A stretch of DNA of 64,000 bases, taken from the NCBI GenBank assembly GCA_022641735.1, contig JALCDQ010000009.1:1-64000 (forward strand), given 5' to 3'. The position numbers were made by a program, and so were the translations under genes. Position 1 is the stretch's first letter. The number at the start of each line of letters is the position of its first letter. Of this stretch, positions 29,139 to 38,701 are shown piece by piece. The notes under the pieces are model-generated. The model was not told where the DNA came from. It saw only the letters and a program-made list of their open reading frames with translations, and did no database searches. The DNA comes from Prevotella sp. (GTDB taxonomy: Bacteria > Bacteroidota > Bacteroidia > Bacteroidales > Bacteroidaceae).

Positions 29139-30557
29139 TTATTTCTTGTTTTTCGCAATGCGTGCCTGCAACTCCCACGTGCGGATGCGGTCCTTGTAGG
29201 TGTTGTAGGTGTTCGTTTTGTTGATGTCCAACGCTGCATCGCTGTTGTCATCCCAACGACGACACATATAGACGGGTGTGAACACTCGGCCTATCTGATA
29301 ATCGCGCGAGATATTCAAAGCGAGGGCGTAATCCTCTCCATAACTTACGTTTGGCATGTTGACCTGACGCAAAACAGGAGTATAGAAAGCGCGCGGAGCC
29401 CCGAAACCATTGATGCGCAAGGCATTGTTGCGCCCGTTTTCAGGAGTCCATTCCTTATGGTCGATGATGCCCGGAGCAATCATATTGAGGTTGACATCCG
29501 TTATCATATAGGTCCCGACGACCATGGCTACATTTTGATCATAGAATGCCTTGACCATCGTCGAAAGCGTATTCTCATCCTTATACATATCGTCGCTGTC
29601 GAGTTGCACCATAAATTTGCCGGCTTTCGCATGATGAGCGGCTAAGTTCCAATAGCCTCCGATGCCGAAATCATAGTAATCTGCAACGATATGAATCAGC
29701 CTTGGATTGTCCTTAAACTCATCAATAGCATCGCGGGTGCCATCTGTTGAGAAGTTATCCACTACCATCACATTATATTTGAAGTCGCATTTCTGATTTA
29801 AAGCAGAGGTAATGGCATCCCTGATGGTGCGTATTCTATTGCGCACAGGAATCATGATTGTGGCCTCAACTTCAAAGTTGTTCTCCCCAAACTCTATGTG
29901 TTTGAAGGTCGGAGCAAGATAGCCACCCACCTCTTTCAAATGCTCTGTGCAGGCTTGCTCCATCTCTATCTGACGACTGCGGTTGCTCGGGTCGACATAG
30001 TCAAACTGCTTGGCTCCGCTCAAACGCGTGTCTTGCTCGACCTCACTATAGAGGAATTCGGGGATATGAACAAGTTTATGCTTTTGACTAAGCTTCAGAC
30101 GCAAGTCATAAAAGCCTGCAAACTGGTAGTCGGCCTTCATTCTGCTGACGCTCTCTTTCAGCGCATCGGTGTGGAATAAGAGGACTGAACCGAAGTCAAA
30201 ATCATCTCTTAAAGAGCCCATCTGATAATCAATGACCGGCGCTTTCTCGATGTTGTCGCCCTTCAACTGAAAGTGGTCAGCATACAACAAGCCAGCTTGG
30301 CTCACCTCGGCAATGTTCAACATGCGGGTGAGGGCAAGGTAATTCATCTTCAGTTTAGTCGTTTTCATATAGATGAGCGTATATTCAGTATCTGCCTGTT
30401 GGGCAATCGCCTTGATGGTCGCAGTGCTGAATATCGTTTCCTTTACGGGCGTTACAGCCTTCACTTCTTCTTGCTCACGAAGGTGGGCAACCGTTTCTCC
30501 TGTCTGCTTTTCGTCAACATAAGGAACGAAACAGCTTATAAGTTCTTTTGTTTCCAT
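29139..30557 (-). CDS. Glycosyltransferase family 2 protein
   Basis: 'ATIMIPVRNRIRTIRDAITSALNQ...VMVVDNFSTDGTRDAI...MVQLDSDDMY' GT-A fold motifs. Start trimmed to METKEL. Confidence 0.85.
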   Translation of the reverse strand: METKELISCFVPYVDEKQTGETVAHLREQEEVKAVTPVKETIFSTATIKAIAQQADTEYTLIYMKTTKLKMNYLALTRMLNIAEVSQAGLLYADHFQLKGDNIEKAPVIDYQMGSLRDDFDFGSVLLFHTDALKESVSRMKADYQFAGFYDLRLKLSQKHKLVHIPEFLYSEVEQDTRLSGAKQFDYVDPSNRSRQIEMEQACTEHLKEVGGYLAPTFKHIEFGENNFEVEATIMIPVRNRIRTIRDAITSALNQKCDFKYNVMVVDNFSTDGTRDAIDEFKDNPRLIHIVADYYDFGIGGYWNLAAHHAKAGKFMVQLDSDDMYKDENTLSTMVKAFYDQNVAMVVGTYMITDVNLNMIAPGIIDHKEWTPENGRNNALRINGFGAPRAFYTPVLRQVNMPNVSYGEDYALALNISRDYQIGRVFTPVYMCRRWDDNSDAALDINKTNTYNTYKDRIRTWELQARIAKNKK

Positions 30558-30583
30558 TGTTTTTTTATATTTCATTATTTAAT

Positions 30584-32434
30584 TTATTGTCTTTTCAAAA
30601 GCACCACATAGCCCTCTGAAGAGGTAACAAGCACTTTGTCATCACTCAGTGGCAAGACGGTGTTAATCAGCGAGTTGCCAAGTTTATGCTTCCATAACAC
30701 CTTCCCCGTAGTGGCTTCCAACGCATAGATAAGCCCAGAGGCCGTACCCCCGAAAACCGTATTTCCGCACTCCAAAGGCATCGATGGGGCATGCTCATAG
30801 CCGAAACCGAGGTCGCTTGCCCATAGTTCCAAAGGCTTATTGCCAGATGTGGAATAGCATACAACGCTGTCTTTCATCGTCTTGGCATACAGCCTTTTGC
30901 CATCTATCGAGAGGCCTAAAGACTCGCGCACGGTCGATTGATACGTGCGCCAAAGGGTGTTGCCTGTCTGGATGTCAATGGCTGTCAGGGCTCTTTGCGG
31001 GTCCACAATGAATACCTTTCCTTCAGTGGCTACTGGCCAAACGGCAGCAGGGGAGAAGTGCATCCGCGTCAAGTCACCTGTCCAACGCCACTCCTCTTTT
31101 CCGTCAACTTTATCCAAACAGTAGAGCGTATTATCCCATGCACCGAAGATAACCTTATCTTTAGTGACCAAAGGCTTGGTCTCAATATAGCCTCGAATGC
31201 CATGATAAGCCCATTTCAACTTGCCGGATTGTATGTCGATAGCACGCATCGTACTGTCGCTTGCGCCAATATAAGCTATGCCATTATCCGTTGCAACCGC
31301 TCCAAGAACAGGCTCTTTGGCCTCGATTTTCCATTTGAGGGTGCCGTTATGGGCATCAATTCCATAGATATTCTTATCGGCAGAGCCAAACACAACGATG
31401 CCATCAGCAACGGCAGGAGTACCCACGATGCGGGCATCCGACTTGAATTTCCATAGCTGCTTGCCGTTTTTCATACTGAAAGAAAACAGTTGTCCGGCAT
31501 CATCACCGATAAAGATTTGCTTGCCATCCGTTACGGGCGAAGAGAAAATCGCTGTCCCTGTATTAGCCTTCCACACCTCTTTTATCTTGGAATATCGTGT
31601 GTTTACGCTGAAATCAGGATAATGATTGGCGTGTCCGTTATGGTCAAAATAGTCCTTGGATAAGGAGAAAGCCGCATAACGCTGGCGCTTTTCACCAATG
31701 CGCTGACTATAGACAATGATGGAATCAGCCGTTATTTCATAGATGCCATACCCCGGTTTACCCTCTGCATCAGCAAGGTTGCTGCGCATGAGAACCCCTG
31801 GGATGCCATCATAAAGCAAGTTTTTCAACCTGTGATAATGGCCTCCAATGAATAAGCGGATGTTATAGGGCCGCACTGCATCTGTCACTTGATACCAATT
31901 ATCGACGTCACCATCCAGCATGGGATAATGGGTTACGAGAATAACGGGCTTGTCCTTGCCATACTTTTCAATCTCTTGTTTAATCCAAGAGATGTCTTGC
32001 GGTGCCACATGGCCAAAAGCCATGCGCATCAAAGGACCGGAGTTGAAACCCAAGAAGAGGATTCCTTGATGGACAAACTCAAATCGCTCACCTCCGAAAA
32101 TCTCACTGAAAGCGGTGCATCCGGAGTCACTCCACTTCGTTTCATGATTTCCCAAGCATACATATACAGGCACTTTCAACAGGTTCAGGCAATCTTTTAC
32201 CTTCTCCAAAGTTTTTCGGTCGCCTTCTTCCGTTAGGTCGCCAGTGACGAGAACAAAGTCAAGGCTGTCAGTAGCATTGATTTGGGCAATGCTCTTCAGC
32301 AGATATTCAGTGGGCGCAGAATTGTTGGAGCTAAGATGCACATCGGTCAGTTGCGCGAAACGAAACGTTCCGTGCTGCGCCATCAATGCAGAAGGCAATA
32401 GGGTGAAAAGAATGAATAATACCTTTTTAATCAT
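30584..32434 (-). CDS. Calcineurin-like metallophosphoesterase fused to PQQ/WD-like beta-propeller
   Basis: 'FAQLTDVHLS', 'VTGDLTEEGD', 'CLGNHETKW', 'GGHYHR' then repeated 'GTLKWKIE...GKLKWAYHG...GKEEWRW...GKVLWKHK'. Confidence 0.9.
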   Translation of the reverse strand: MIKKVLFILFTLLPSALMAQHGTFRFAQLTDVHLSSNNSAPTEYLLKSIAQINATDSLDFVLVTGDLTEEGDRKTLEKVKDCLNLLKVPVYVCLGNHETKWSDSGCTAFSEIFGGERFEFVHQGILFLGFNSGPLMRMAFGHVAPQDISWIKQEIEKYGKDKPVILVTHYPMLDGDVDNWYQVTDAVRPYNIRLFIGGHYHRLKNLLYDGIPGVLMRSNLADAEGKPGYGIYEITADSIIVYSQRIGEKRQRYAAFSLSKDYFDHNGHANHYPDFSVNTRYSKIKEVWKANTGTAIFSSPVTDGKQIFIGDDAGQLFSFSMKNGKQLWKFKSDARIVGTPAVADGIVVFGSADKNIYGIDAHNGTLKWKIEAKEPVLGAVATDNGIAYIGASDSTMRAIDIQSGKLKWAYHGIRGYIETKPLVTKDKVIFGAWDNTLYCLDKVDGKEEWRWTGDLTRMHFSPAAVWPVATEGKVFIVDPQRALTAIDIQTGNTLWRTYQSTVRESLGLSIDGKRLYAKTMKDSVVCYSTSGNKPLELWASDLGFGYEHAPSMPLECGNTVFGGTASGLIYALEATTGKVLWKHKLGNSLINTVLPLSDDKVLVTSSEGYVVLLKRQ

Positions 32435-32455
32435 CTTGCTCCTTCGTATTTCTGT

Positions 32456-35212
32456 TTATTTTTTACCTTTCAAGAAAGTCAGTACCTCTTTCATCATGGC
32501 GTCACGCTGTTGTGGAGAGGCCACAGTCTCAAACGGGAAGCCAAGCACTACCGTCTTATACGTGCCACTATAAGCGACGCCCGCACTCAGTTCATTTTCC
32601 GAATAACGCATAATGGTATAGGCACAAGAGTCTGCCGGCTCGATGGCATCGGGTGATTCAACGATGTAAATGCTGTCATTGAGGGTGTTAGAATATTTGA
32701 AATTCCCTGCTGTTACTTGATAAGGGGTCGGCACACTGTGTACATTTCCCAATACGGCAGCCTGTCCTGTGCGCCACTTGAACTTCAGAACGTTCATTGC
32801 AAAATTACGGTCTTCCTTTTTGGAGTTGGTCAAGTGACTGTCCCAAAGGTCTGTTCCGACATACGCACCACTGACAAATAGGTTGCCTCCAGCACTTGTA
32901 TATTGAGTCAAAGCTTTTTGCATTTCGGGGCTGAAAGTCTTGAATTGCAGAGGAGTAACGCCTGGACGCCCCATCTTTGTCTGACATTGTTTGCCCAGAA
33001 TATAGTCAACCATGTGATAATCATTCATCTTGACATCCGCCTCTTCTATGGCTTTATGGCTACAGGAGACGAATGAATAGCCGGCTTTAAGTATGGATGT
33101 GCCATGCACAGAAGGATAATCGAAGGTGTTGCCAGCAATTACCTGCCGTTCATAATCTCCATAACTATCGCCAAAACCTGCTGCATCATCATCCATCCAT
33201 GGGATGCGACGGCGGAATTCCTTCATCTTTCCGATGTAACTGAAGTCCTGAACGTAAGGCACACCATGGTCCAAATCATCGATAAATCCTGCTAATGCGG
33301 TGTCAGCAGGTGCTGGAGCGACGAAGTCAGCAGGCGCACTGATGCGGTCAAAACCATTGATGACGAGCACGGTATCTTTTGATTCTTTGGCTAAACCTAC
33401 AGAAAGGACCTCTGAAGGGAAACTTTCCCCACCTTTATTAAATGCTGTTACCTTGTAACTAATGACCTCTCCAACGGGTATTTTAGTGGTATATTTCTCC
33501 TTTTTCACTATCGTTCCGTTGTCAAAATCACCTTTTCCTATTCGCGTATAAACGATGTATTTATCCGCTTTTGCTGTAGGTTCAAGCGGGTCAAGCACTG
33601 ATTTCCAAGTCAATTCGACCTGATTCTTGGCTTTAAGTTTCATTGCCATATTGTCAACAGGCAGTGGCTGAACAACGTATTTGTCCCCATATTGTTCACA
33701 GAAGAACTTCAATATACCTTTATAGATGGCTCTGCTGACCGTAAAACGGAAACGAGGGTCAAGTCCATAACGCATATCTGCAAAGTTCTCATGTGATAAA
33801 AGCTCGAGCAACATCGCAGGAACACGAGGCACGCGGGCCTCAAAATAAGACTTATTCCACATCCAGCGGCGAGTCCATTGAGGCTCATAAAGTGTCCGGA
33901 TATCGCGCACGATAGAGGACATGACGGAATCGGTGAGTTCTCCGGCAAGTTTGCGGGAAGAACCGTTATAGTAAACGCTGTCATAGCAGTTGGTATAATA
34001 GATGCCCAATGTCCCGATAATGGAGTCGTTGAGGGTAGTCCCGGCATCGCTATGAAAGGCAAATGACAAGTCAACAGGGATGCCTAAGCCTTTGTTATAA
34101 GGGTCAACTACTGAGCCTCCGGCAAGCCAATTCACCCATTCACCACGGCATTTGTAATCGTCAACATAGTCATTTACATTATGTGTTGGTGAATAGATGC
34201 TATCCGGAGCACCAGCCCATTGCAGCCAATAGCGGGCTGCTTCGGCAAAGCGGGGATAAGTACTGAGTTGATAAGGATAGTCGATCTGTGGAATATCAGC
34301 GGTTTTTGTCGTTGTAGTTTCATCAGAACTTCTCACATTTTCAGTGGCTTCCGGGGATGGACGACGGGCTATATTGCCCATTCCACCACCAATCTTGACG
34401 GCATCGGCAGTAATGACATTGCCGGCTTTAGCGCTCTTATTGGAAAGCACAATGCGGCAGGCACTGCTCTTCCCTTTATCGAATAGGAACGTTCCGAGAT
34501 AAATCCAGGTCTCGTTACCCATGGTCTGATTGACCTTAAAGCGAGTTGCTCCGCCGCAATGATACACGGTATAGAGCGCATCTTCAGCACTATTGGGCAA
34601 TGAATGATAACTGACATAAATAGCATAACGGCCTGTTCGAGGGATGTCAGGCAGCCATTGCGCTGTGCTTTCGTTACCTTTATTAATGGTGTTGATGGCC
34701 CGATAAGTGCCTTCTTGAAACGGATTATCGAAGTCTTTATAGATAGCGCGCTTTTGAGCAAAGCCCGTTCCTTCGCCATTCTGCCATGTTTCAGTGCCAT
34801 TTTGCTCACTATATTGCGAGCGGGCACTAAGTGTTCCATCATTATCCACTATCACTTCCTCATTCTGAGTGTCACGTTCACGGGGCATCATGACGTAAGC
34901 GCCCGCATTCTCAAGCATCGGAACGAGAAACGGGAGCACATAACTGGAGGTATAGAGGTCCTCGCAGGTCTCAAAAAGACGGGCTCTTTGCCATTCCCAA
35001 CGATTCAGTTTCGGTTCGAAATATTTGCCATGGCTTGCCCACATGGCTATGTGTTTGTCGGTTAAAACGCATGGATTCTTATAGGGAACATCCACACGTG
35101 TGACGATAGGAGTTTGCTCTGGCCGTGTGAAAGTGGTCGAGTTGGCTTTTTCCTGAGCAATAGCAGGGGAGGAAAATAGCAAAGTGCTTGCTGCTAAAAG
35201 TATATATTTCAT
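32456..35212 (-). CDS. Secreted protein with golvesin-like and N-acetylmuramoyl-L-alanine amidase (Amidase_3)-like regions plus Fn3-like segment
   Basis: 'VDLSFAFHSDAGTT...RKLAGELTDSVM...VPAMLLELLSHENFADM' resembles amidase_3; 'IYKDFDNPFQEGTYRAINTINKGNESTAQWLPDIPRTGRYAIYVSY' resembles golvesin/xanthan lyase domain. Confidence 0.7.
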   Translation of the reverse strand: MKYILLAASTLLFSSPAIAQEKANSTTFTRPEQTPIVTRVDVPYKNPCVLTDKHIAMWASHGKYFEPKLNRWEWQRARLFETCEDLYTSSYVLPFLVPMLENAGAYVMMPRERDTQNEEVIVDNDGTLSARSQYSEQNGTETWQNGEGTGFAQKRAIYKDFDNPFQEGTYRAINTINKGNESTAQWLPDIPRTGRYAIYVSYHSLPNSAEDALYTVYHCGGATRFKVNQTMGNETWIYLGTFLFDKGKSSACRIVLSNKSAKAGNVITADAVKIGGGMGNIARRPSPEATENVRSSDETTTTKTADIPQIDYPYQLSTYPRFAEAARYWLQWAGAPDSIYSPTHNVNDYVDDYKCRGEWVNWLAGGSVVDPYNKGLGIPVDLSFAFHSDAGTTLNDSIIGTLGIYYTNCYDSVYYNGSSRKLAGELTDSVMSSIVRDIRTLYEPQWTRRWMWNKSYFEARVPRVPAMLLELLSHENFADMRYGLDPRFRFTVSRAIYKGILKFFCEQYGDKYVVQPLPVDNMAMKLKAKNQVELTWKSVLDPLEPTAKADKYIVYTRIGKGDFDNGTIVKKEKYTTKIPVGEVISYKVTAFNKGGESFPSEVLSVGLAKESKDTVLVINGFDRISAPADFVAPAPADTALAGFIDDLDHGVPYVQDFSYIGKMKEFRRRIPWMDDDAAGFGDSYGDYERQVIAGNTFDYPSVHGTSILKAGYSFVSCSHKAIEEADVKMNDYHMVDYILGKQCQTKMGRPGVTPLQFKTFSPEMQKALTQYTSAGGNLFVSGAYVGTDLWDSHLTNSKKEDRNFAMNVLKFKWRTGQAAVLGNVHSVPTPYQVTAGNFKYSNTLNDSIYIVESPDAIEPADSCAYTIMRYSENELSAGVAYSGTYKTVVLGFPFETVASPQQRDAMMKEVLTFLKGKK

Positions 35213-35223
35213 ATCTAATAACA

Positions 35224-36678
35224 TTATATTCTATCTTTTTGAGGTTTCTTGATGAGCAGGCAAAGACCGATGAAAGTAAAGGCTGCATTGAGGATGAGCA
35301 GTTCATAACTCATGTGATAGCCATTAAACCAACGTTCTGAATTCTGCTGGATGATAAAGCAAAGCACTGGCGAAAGGATGACTACGAGAGGTATCCAACG
35401 GTTGCGCACAGGGCTTTTGAGGATGATTCCGAAGGCAAAGAGCCCAAGAATAGGCCCATAAGTATAACTTGCCAAAATGTAAACGGCATCGATTACACTT
35501 GTACTATTGATAAGTCCGAAGAGGAAAATGGTGATTGCCATGACGATAGCCATTAAGGCATGGACCTTCTGACGAAGGCTTGTCACTTGCTTATCGCTCT
35601 TGTTTCGGATGCCAAGAATATCGACTGTGAAGGATGTAGTGAGGGAGGTGAGGGCCGAACCGGCGGCAGAATAAGCCGAAGCGGTAAGTCCTATGATGAA
35701 CAGGATGCCGACAATCATCGGAAAATAAGCACTTGTAGCCACTGCAGGGAACAACTTGTCGCCCGTCTCCTGAATGCCTTTAACCTCAGCAAACTGATAA
35801 AGCAGGACACCGAGAATGAGGAAGAGCAGGATGACAAACAGTTGGCAAACACTACTGATGAGCATGTTTTTCTGAGAATCATGCGAGTTTTTGCACGACA
35901 GATTGCGTTGCATCATGTCCTGGTCAAGGCCCGTCATGGCGATAACCGTGAACACTCCAGCGAAAAATTGCTTGAAAAAGTATTCCTTATCATTGATATC
36001 ATCGAAGAAGAAAATTCTCGACATGGCACTATGACGGACATTCTCAGCCATCTCGCCAAAGGAAAGTTGGAGCGATGAGGCTATGTAAAAGATGCACAGA
36101 ACGACAGAGGCGACAATGCAAACAGTCTTCAGTACATCGGTCCAAATTATCGATTTGACCCCTCCACGAAAGGTGTAAATCCACACCAAAAATACCGTCA
36201 GGATGACATTCAGAATGAAAGGCAGGTGGAAAGGAGTGAAGACAAGCAGTTGGAGTGCTATGCACACTAAGAACAAACGCACCGATGCGCCCAGCATTTT
36301 GGAGATAAAGAAGAGCCACGCACCCGTCTTATAGGCCGACAGACCGAAGCGGGAGTCGAGGTAGCCATAGATTGAAACGAGGTCTTTTCGATAGAAAAGC
36401 GGCACCAACACGAAAGCGATTATCACATAGCCAGCCGTGAAACCCAGCACCATTTGAAGGTAGCCGAATGCGCTCGTGGCAACCATTCCCGGCACGCTCA
36501 CAAACGTTACGCCGGACATGGTAGCCCCTATTGTCGCAATACTGACTGCCCACCATGGAGATATTCGTCCTCCGATGAAGAAGCCGGTATTATCTGCATG
36601 CCTTCCTGCAATATACGAAATGGTGAAAAGCAATGCCAAATAACTGATGACTGTTATGAAAACAACTGATGGTGTCAT
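35224..36678 (-). CDS. Sodium:solute symporter family protein
   Basis: 'GRISPWWAVSIATIGATMSGVTFVSVPG', 'GLTASAYSAAGSALTSLTTSFTVDI', ~13 TM. Confidence 0.9.
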   Translation of the reverse strand: MTPSVVFITVISYLALLFTISYIAGRHADNTGFFIGGRISPWWAVSIATIGATMSGVTFVSVPGMVATSAFGYLQMVLGFTAGYVIIAFVLVPLFYRKDLVSIYGYLDSRFGLSAYKTGAWLFFISKMLGASVRLFLVCIALQLLVFTPFHLPFILNVILTVFLVWIYTFRGGVKSIIWTDVLKTVCIVASVVLCIFYIASSLQLSFGEMAENVRHSAMSRIFFFDDINDKEYFFKQFFAGVFTVIAMTGLDQDMMQRNLSCKNSHDSQKNMLISSVCQLFVILLFLILGVLLYQFAEVKGIQETGDKLFPAVATSAYFPMIVGILFIIGLTASAYSAAGSALTSLTTSFTVDILGIRNKSDKQVTSLRQKVHALMAIVMAITIFLFGLINSTSVIDAVYILASYTYGPILGLFAFGIILKSPVRNRWIPLVVILSPVLCFIIQQNSERWFNGYHMSYELLILNAAFTFIGLCLLIKKPQKDRI

Positions 36679-36779
36679 TCTTTTAAAAAGTGCTGTTTGC
36701 TATAAATGAATTTCCTTTTATTTTTACCTCTGAATTTCAAAAAATCTCTGTTCACAATTCCTTTCCTGCAAAGGGCTGA

Positions 36780-36864
36780 GTAAGTAATGGTTGTTTACCT
36801 CGTAAAAGATGGTTGTTTACCTATCAAATAACGGTTGTTTACCCTGTAAAAGATGGCTTTTTAA
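36780..36864. repeat. 22-nt-period palindromic repeat array E (4 units; possible extra unit at 36758-36776)
   Basis: GTAAGTAATGGTTGTTTAC-ctc-GTAAAAGATGGTTGTTTAC-cta-TCAAATAACGGTTGTTTAC-cct-GTAAAAGATGGCTTTTTAA; upstream TTCCTTTCCTGCAAAGGGC keeps register and dyad. Confidence 0.88.
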
Positions 36865-36978
36865 AAAGCAGAGTCTATTCTCTTGATTTACAGTTGATTA
36901 TTTACAATTAACGAGTTGATGGTAACTCTATTTATCATGTCATTACACATCAACTCGTTAACTTATGTCAGAAGAGTA

Positions 36979-38676
36979 TTACCAACCCGGGTTTTGTGTT
37001 GTTTTTCCTTCGCTCAGCGTAATCTGAGAAGAAGGTATTGGGAAGAAGTAATATTTCTTATCGAACGTACGAGTCTTGCTTGTAGGGATAGCATAGCCAG
37101 CAGCATCCACTAAAACGGCTACATTAGCAACTGTACTCAGATTGGCTCCACGGTTAACATCCGTATAGACGCTTGTGTCAATCTTGTCAAGTTGATGCCA
37201 GCGCACTAAGTCCCAATAGCGAATCCAGTTGTCAGTCATCAGCTCACAACGGCGGCAACGGCGGATTTCCCATATCAGATTGCTTACGCCCATGTTGTTG
37301 GCAGGGTCAGCATCTGGGGTTAAAGTCAGTTTAGGAAGTGCTGCGCGGGTCTCCAATTTGTTGATGGAATTGTCCAAATCGCCTTGAGTGATGGTGCCAA
37401 GCTCTGCTTTTGCTTCAGCAAAATTCAAGTAGATTTCAGCAAGCCAGAAGAGAGGAGCATCGGTGGTGTTCGTTCCCGTGTTGTTACGATAATAAAGAGG
37501 AATGGTCAGATTATCGTATTTGCCGATGTTATAAGCTGTTGAAGAAGTCATCAAAGATGAACCGCCACCACGTGACCACCCATGGCCTTTGAAGCAAAGT
37601 ACAGAGTCGAGCAATACGCTGAGACGCTTGTCGCGTACGGAGAACATATTGTTGATGGTGTAGTTTCCTTCTTTCGTCAAGACTGGCTTATCGCTCTTGT
37701 CGAGTGTTGTCGTAGCGAGAGGCTTGCCATCACGGAACAAAAAGGCGTTAACAGCATCTTTCGTAATACCGCGTTGCTGAGAAGATGAGCAGGTATAGTC
37801 AATCGTTGAATGCATCTGAACATCCTGTTCGTAATTGCGGAAGAAGATAACTTCCTTGCTGCCGCTCAAATCTGTCGAGTTGTAAACCTCTCCATAGTTG
37901 GCTGTAAGGCTGTATCCGGCGCTCATCAACTGTTGAGAAGCGTCAACGCAAGCATTCAGATAAGTAGCAGCACGACTAGCATCAGGAGCTTTTCCGTTAT
38001 CTGTAGCGGTGCGATATTTGCAATATGTACCTTCATAAAGAGCTATTTCGCTCTTCATAGCAAGTGCCATGTTCTTGCTCCAAGTGTTCTTGTTGGAGGT
38101 AGAACCTATGTTGTCGATAGCATAGTTGAGATCGTTCATCACGCTATCCATGACAACATCCCTGTCAGTACGAGTTCCATAGATGACGTCTACATCAGCA
38201 TCAGGGTCAAGAACAACAGTGTTCTCCCATTGCACATCACCATACATACGGACTAACTGATAATATTCCCAAGCACGATTCAAGCGTGCGATGGCCATAA
38301 ATTTTGCCTTTGTGGTAGCATCAAGAGTAGAAGTAGCCAGACCGGTAATCATGTAATTGGCACGACGGATTTCCGTATAACTGCCACTCCAATAGCTGGA
38401 GGAACCTGGAATAGTCGTAAAGGTCCAGTTGTCAAAACTTGGACTTGCCTGGTCATCGCTAAGAGATTTGAAATAGAACCAGCCTGAACCAGTGCCAGTG
38501 CCATAACCTGAATAGTTCTCGAAGAACGTATTGCTGTAGCTTTCAACCTGATTTGAGTTGCTCCAGAATTCTACAGACTCTGTGAATCTGTCACGTGGAG
38601 TCTTGTCAAGCATGTCATTACAACTGGTCATCAGCAGTGCAACAGTACCTAAAACATATAAATATGATTTTTTCAT
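36979..38676 (-). CDS. RagB/SusD family nutrient-uptake outer-membrane lipoprotein
   Basis: Lipobox 'LLMTSCNDMLDKTPRD', SusD-type TPR region, C-terminal 'FFPIPSSQITLSEGKTTQNPGW'. Confidence 0.95.
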   Translation of the reverse strand: MKKSYLYVLGTVALLMTSCNDMLDKTPRDRFTESVEFWSNSNQVESYSNTFFENYSGYGTGTGSGWFYFKSLSDDQASPSFDNWTFTTIPGSSSYWSGSYTEIRRANYMITGLATSTLDATTKAKFMAIARLNRAWEYYQLVRMYGDVQWENTVVLDPDADVDVIYGTRTDRDVVMDSVMNDLNYAIDNIGSTSNKNTWSKNMALAMKSEIALYEGTYCKYRTATDNGKAPDASRAATYLNACVDASQQLMSAGYSLTANYGEVYNSTDLSGSKEVIFFRNYEQDVQMHSTIDYTCSSSQQRGITKDAVNAFLFRDGKPLATTTLDKSDKPVLTKEGNYTINNMFSVRDKRLSVLLDSVLCFKGHGWSRGGGSSLMTSSTAYNIGKYDNLTIPLYYRNNTGTNTTDAPLFWLAEIYLNFAEAKAELGTITQGDLDNSINKLETRAALPKLTLTPDADPANNMGVSNLIWEIRRCRRCELMTDNWIRYWDLVRWHQLDKIDTSVYTDVNRGANLSTVANVAVLVDAAGYAIPTSKTRTFDKKYYFFPIPSSQITLSEGKTTQNPGW

Positions 38677-38701
38677 GTCGTTTCAGAGTTAAAATATTTA
38701 T

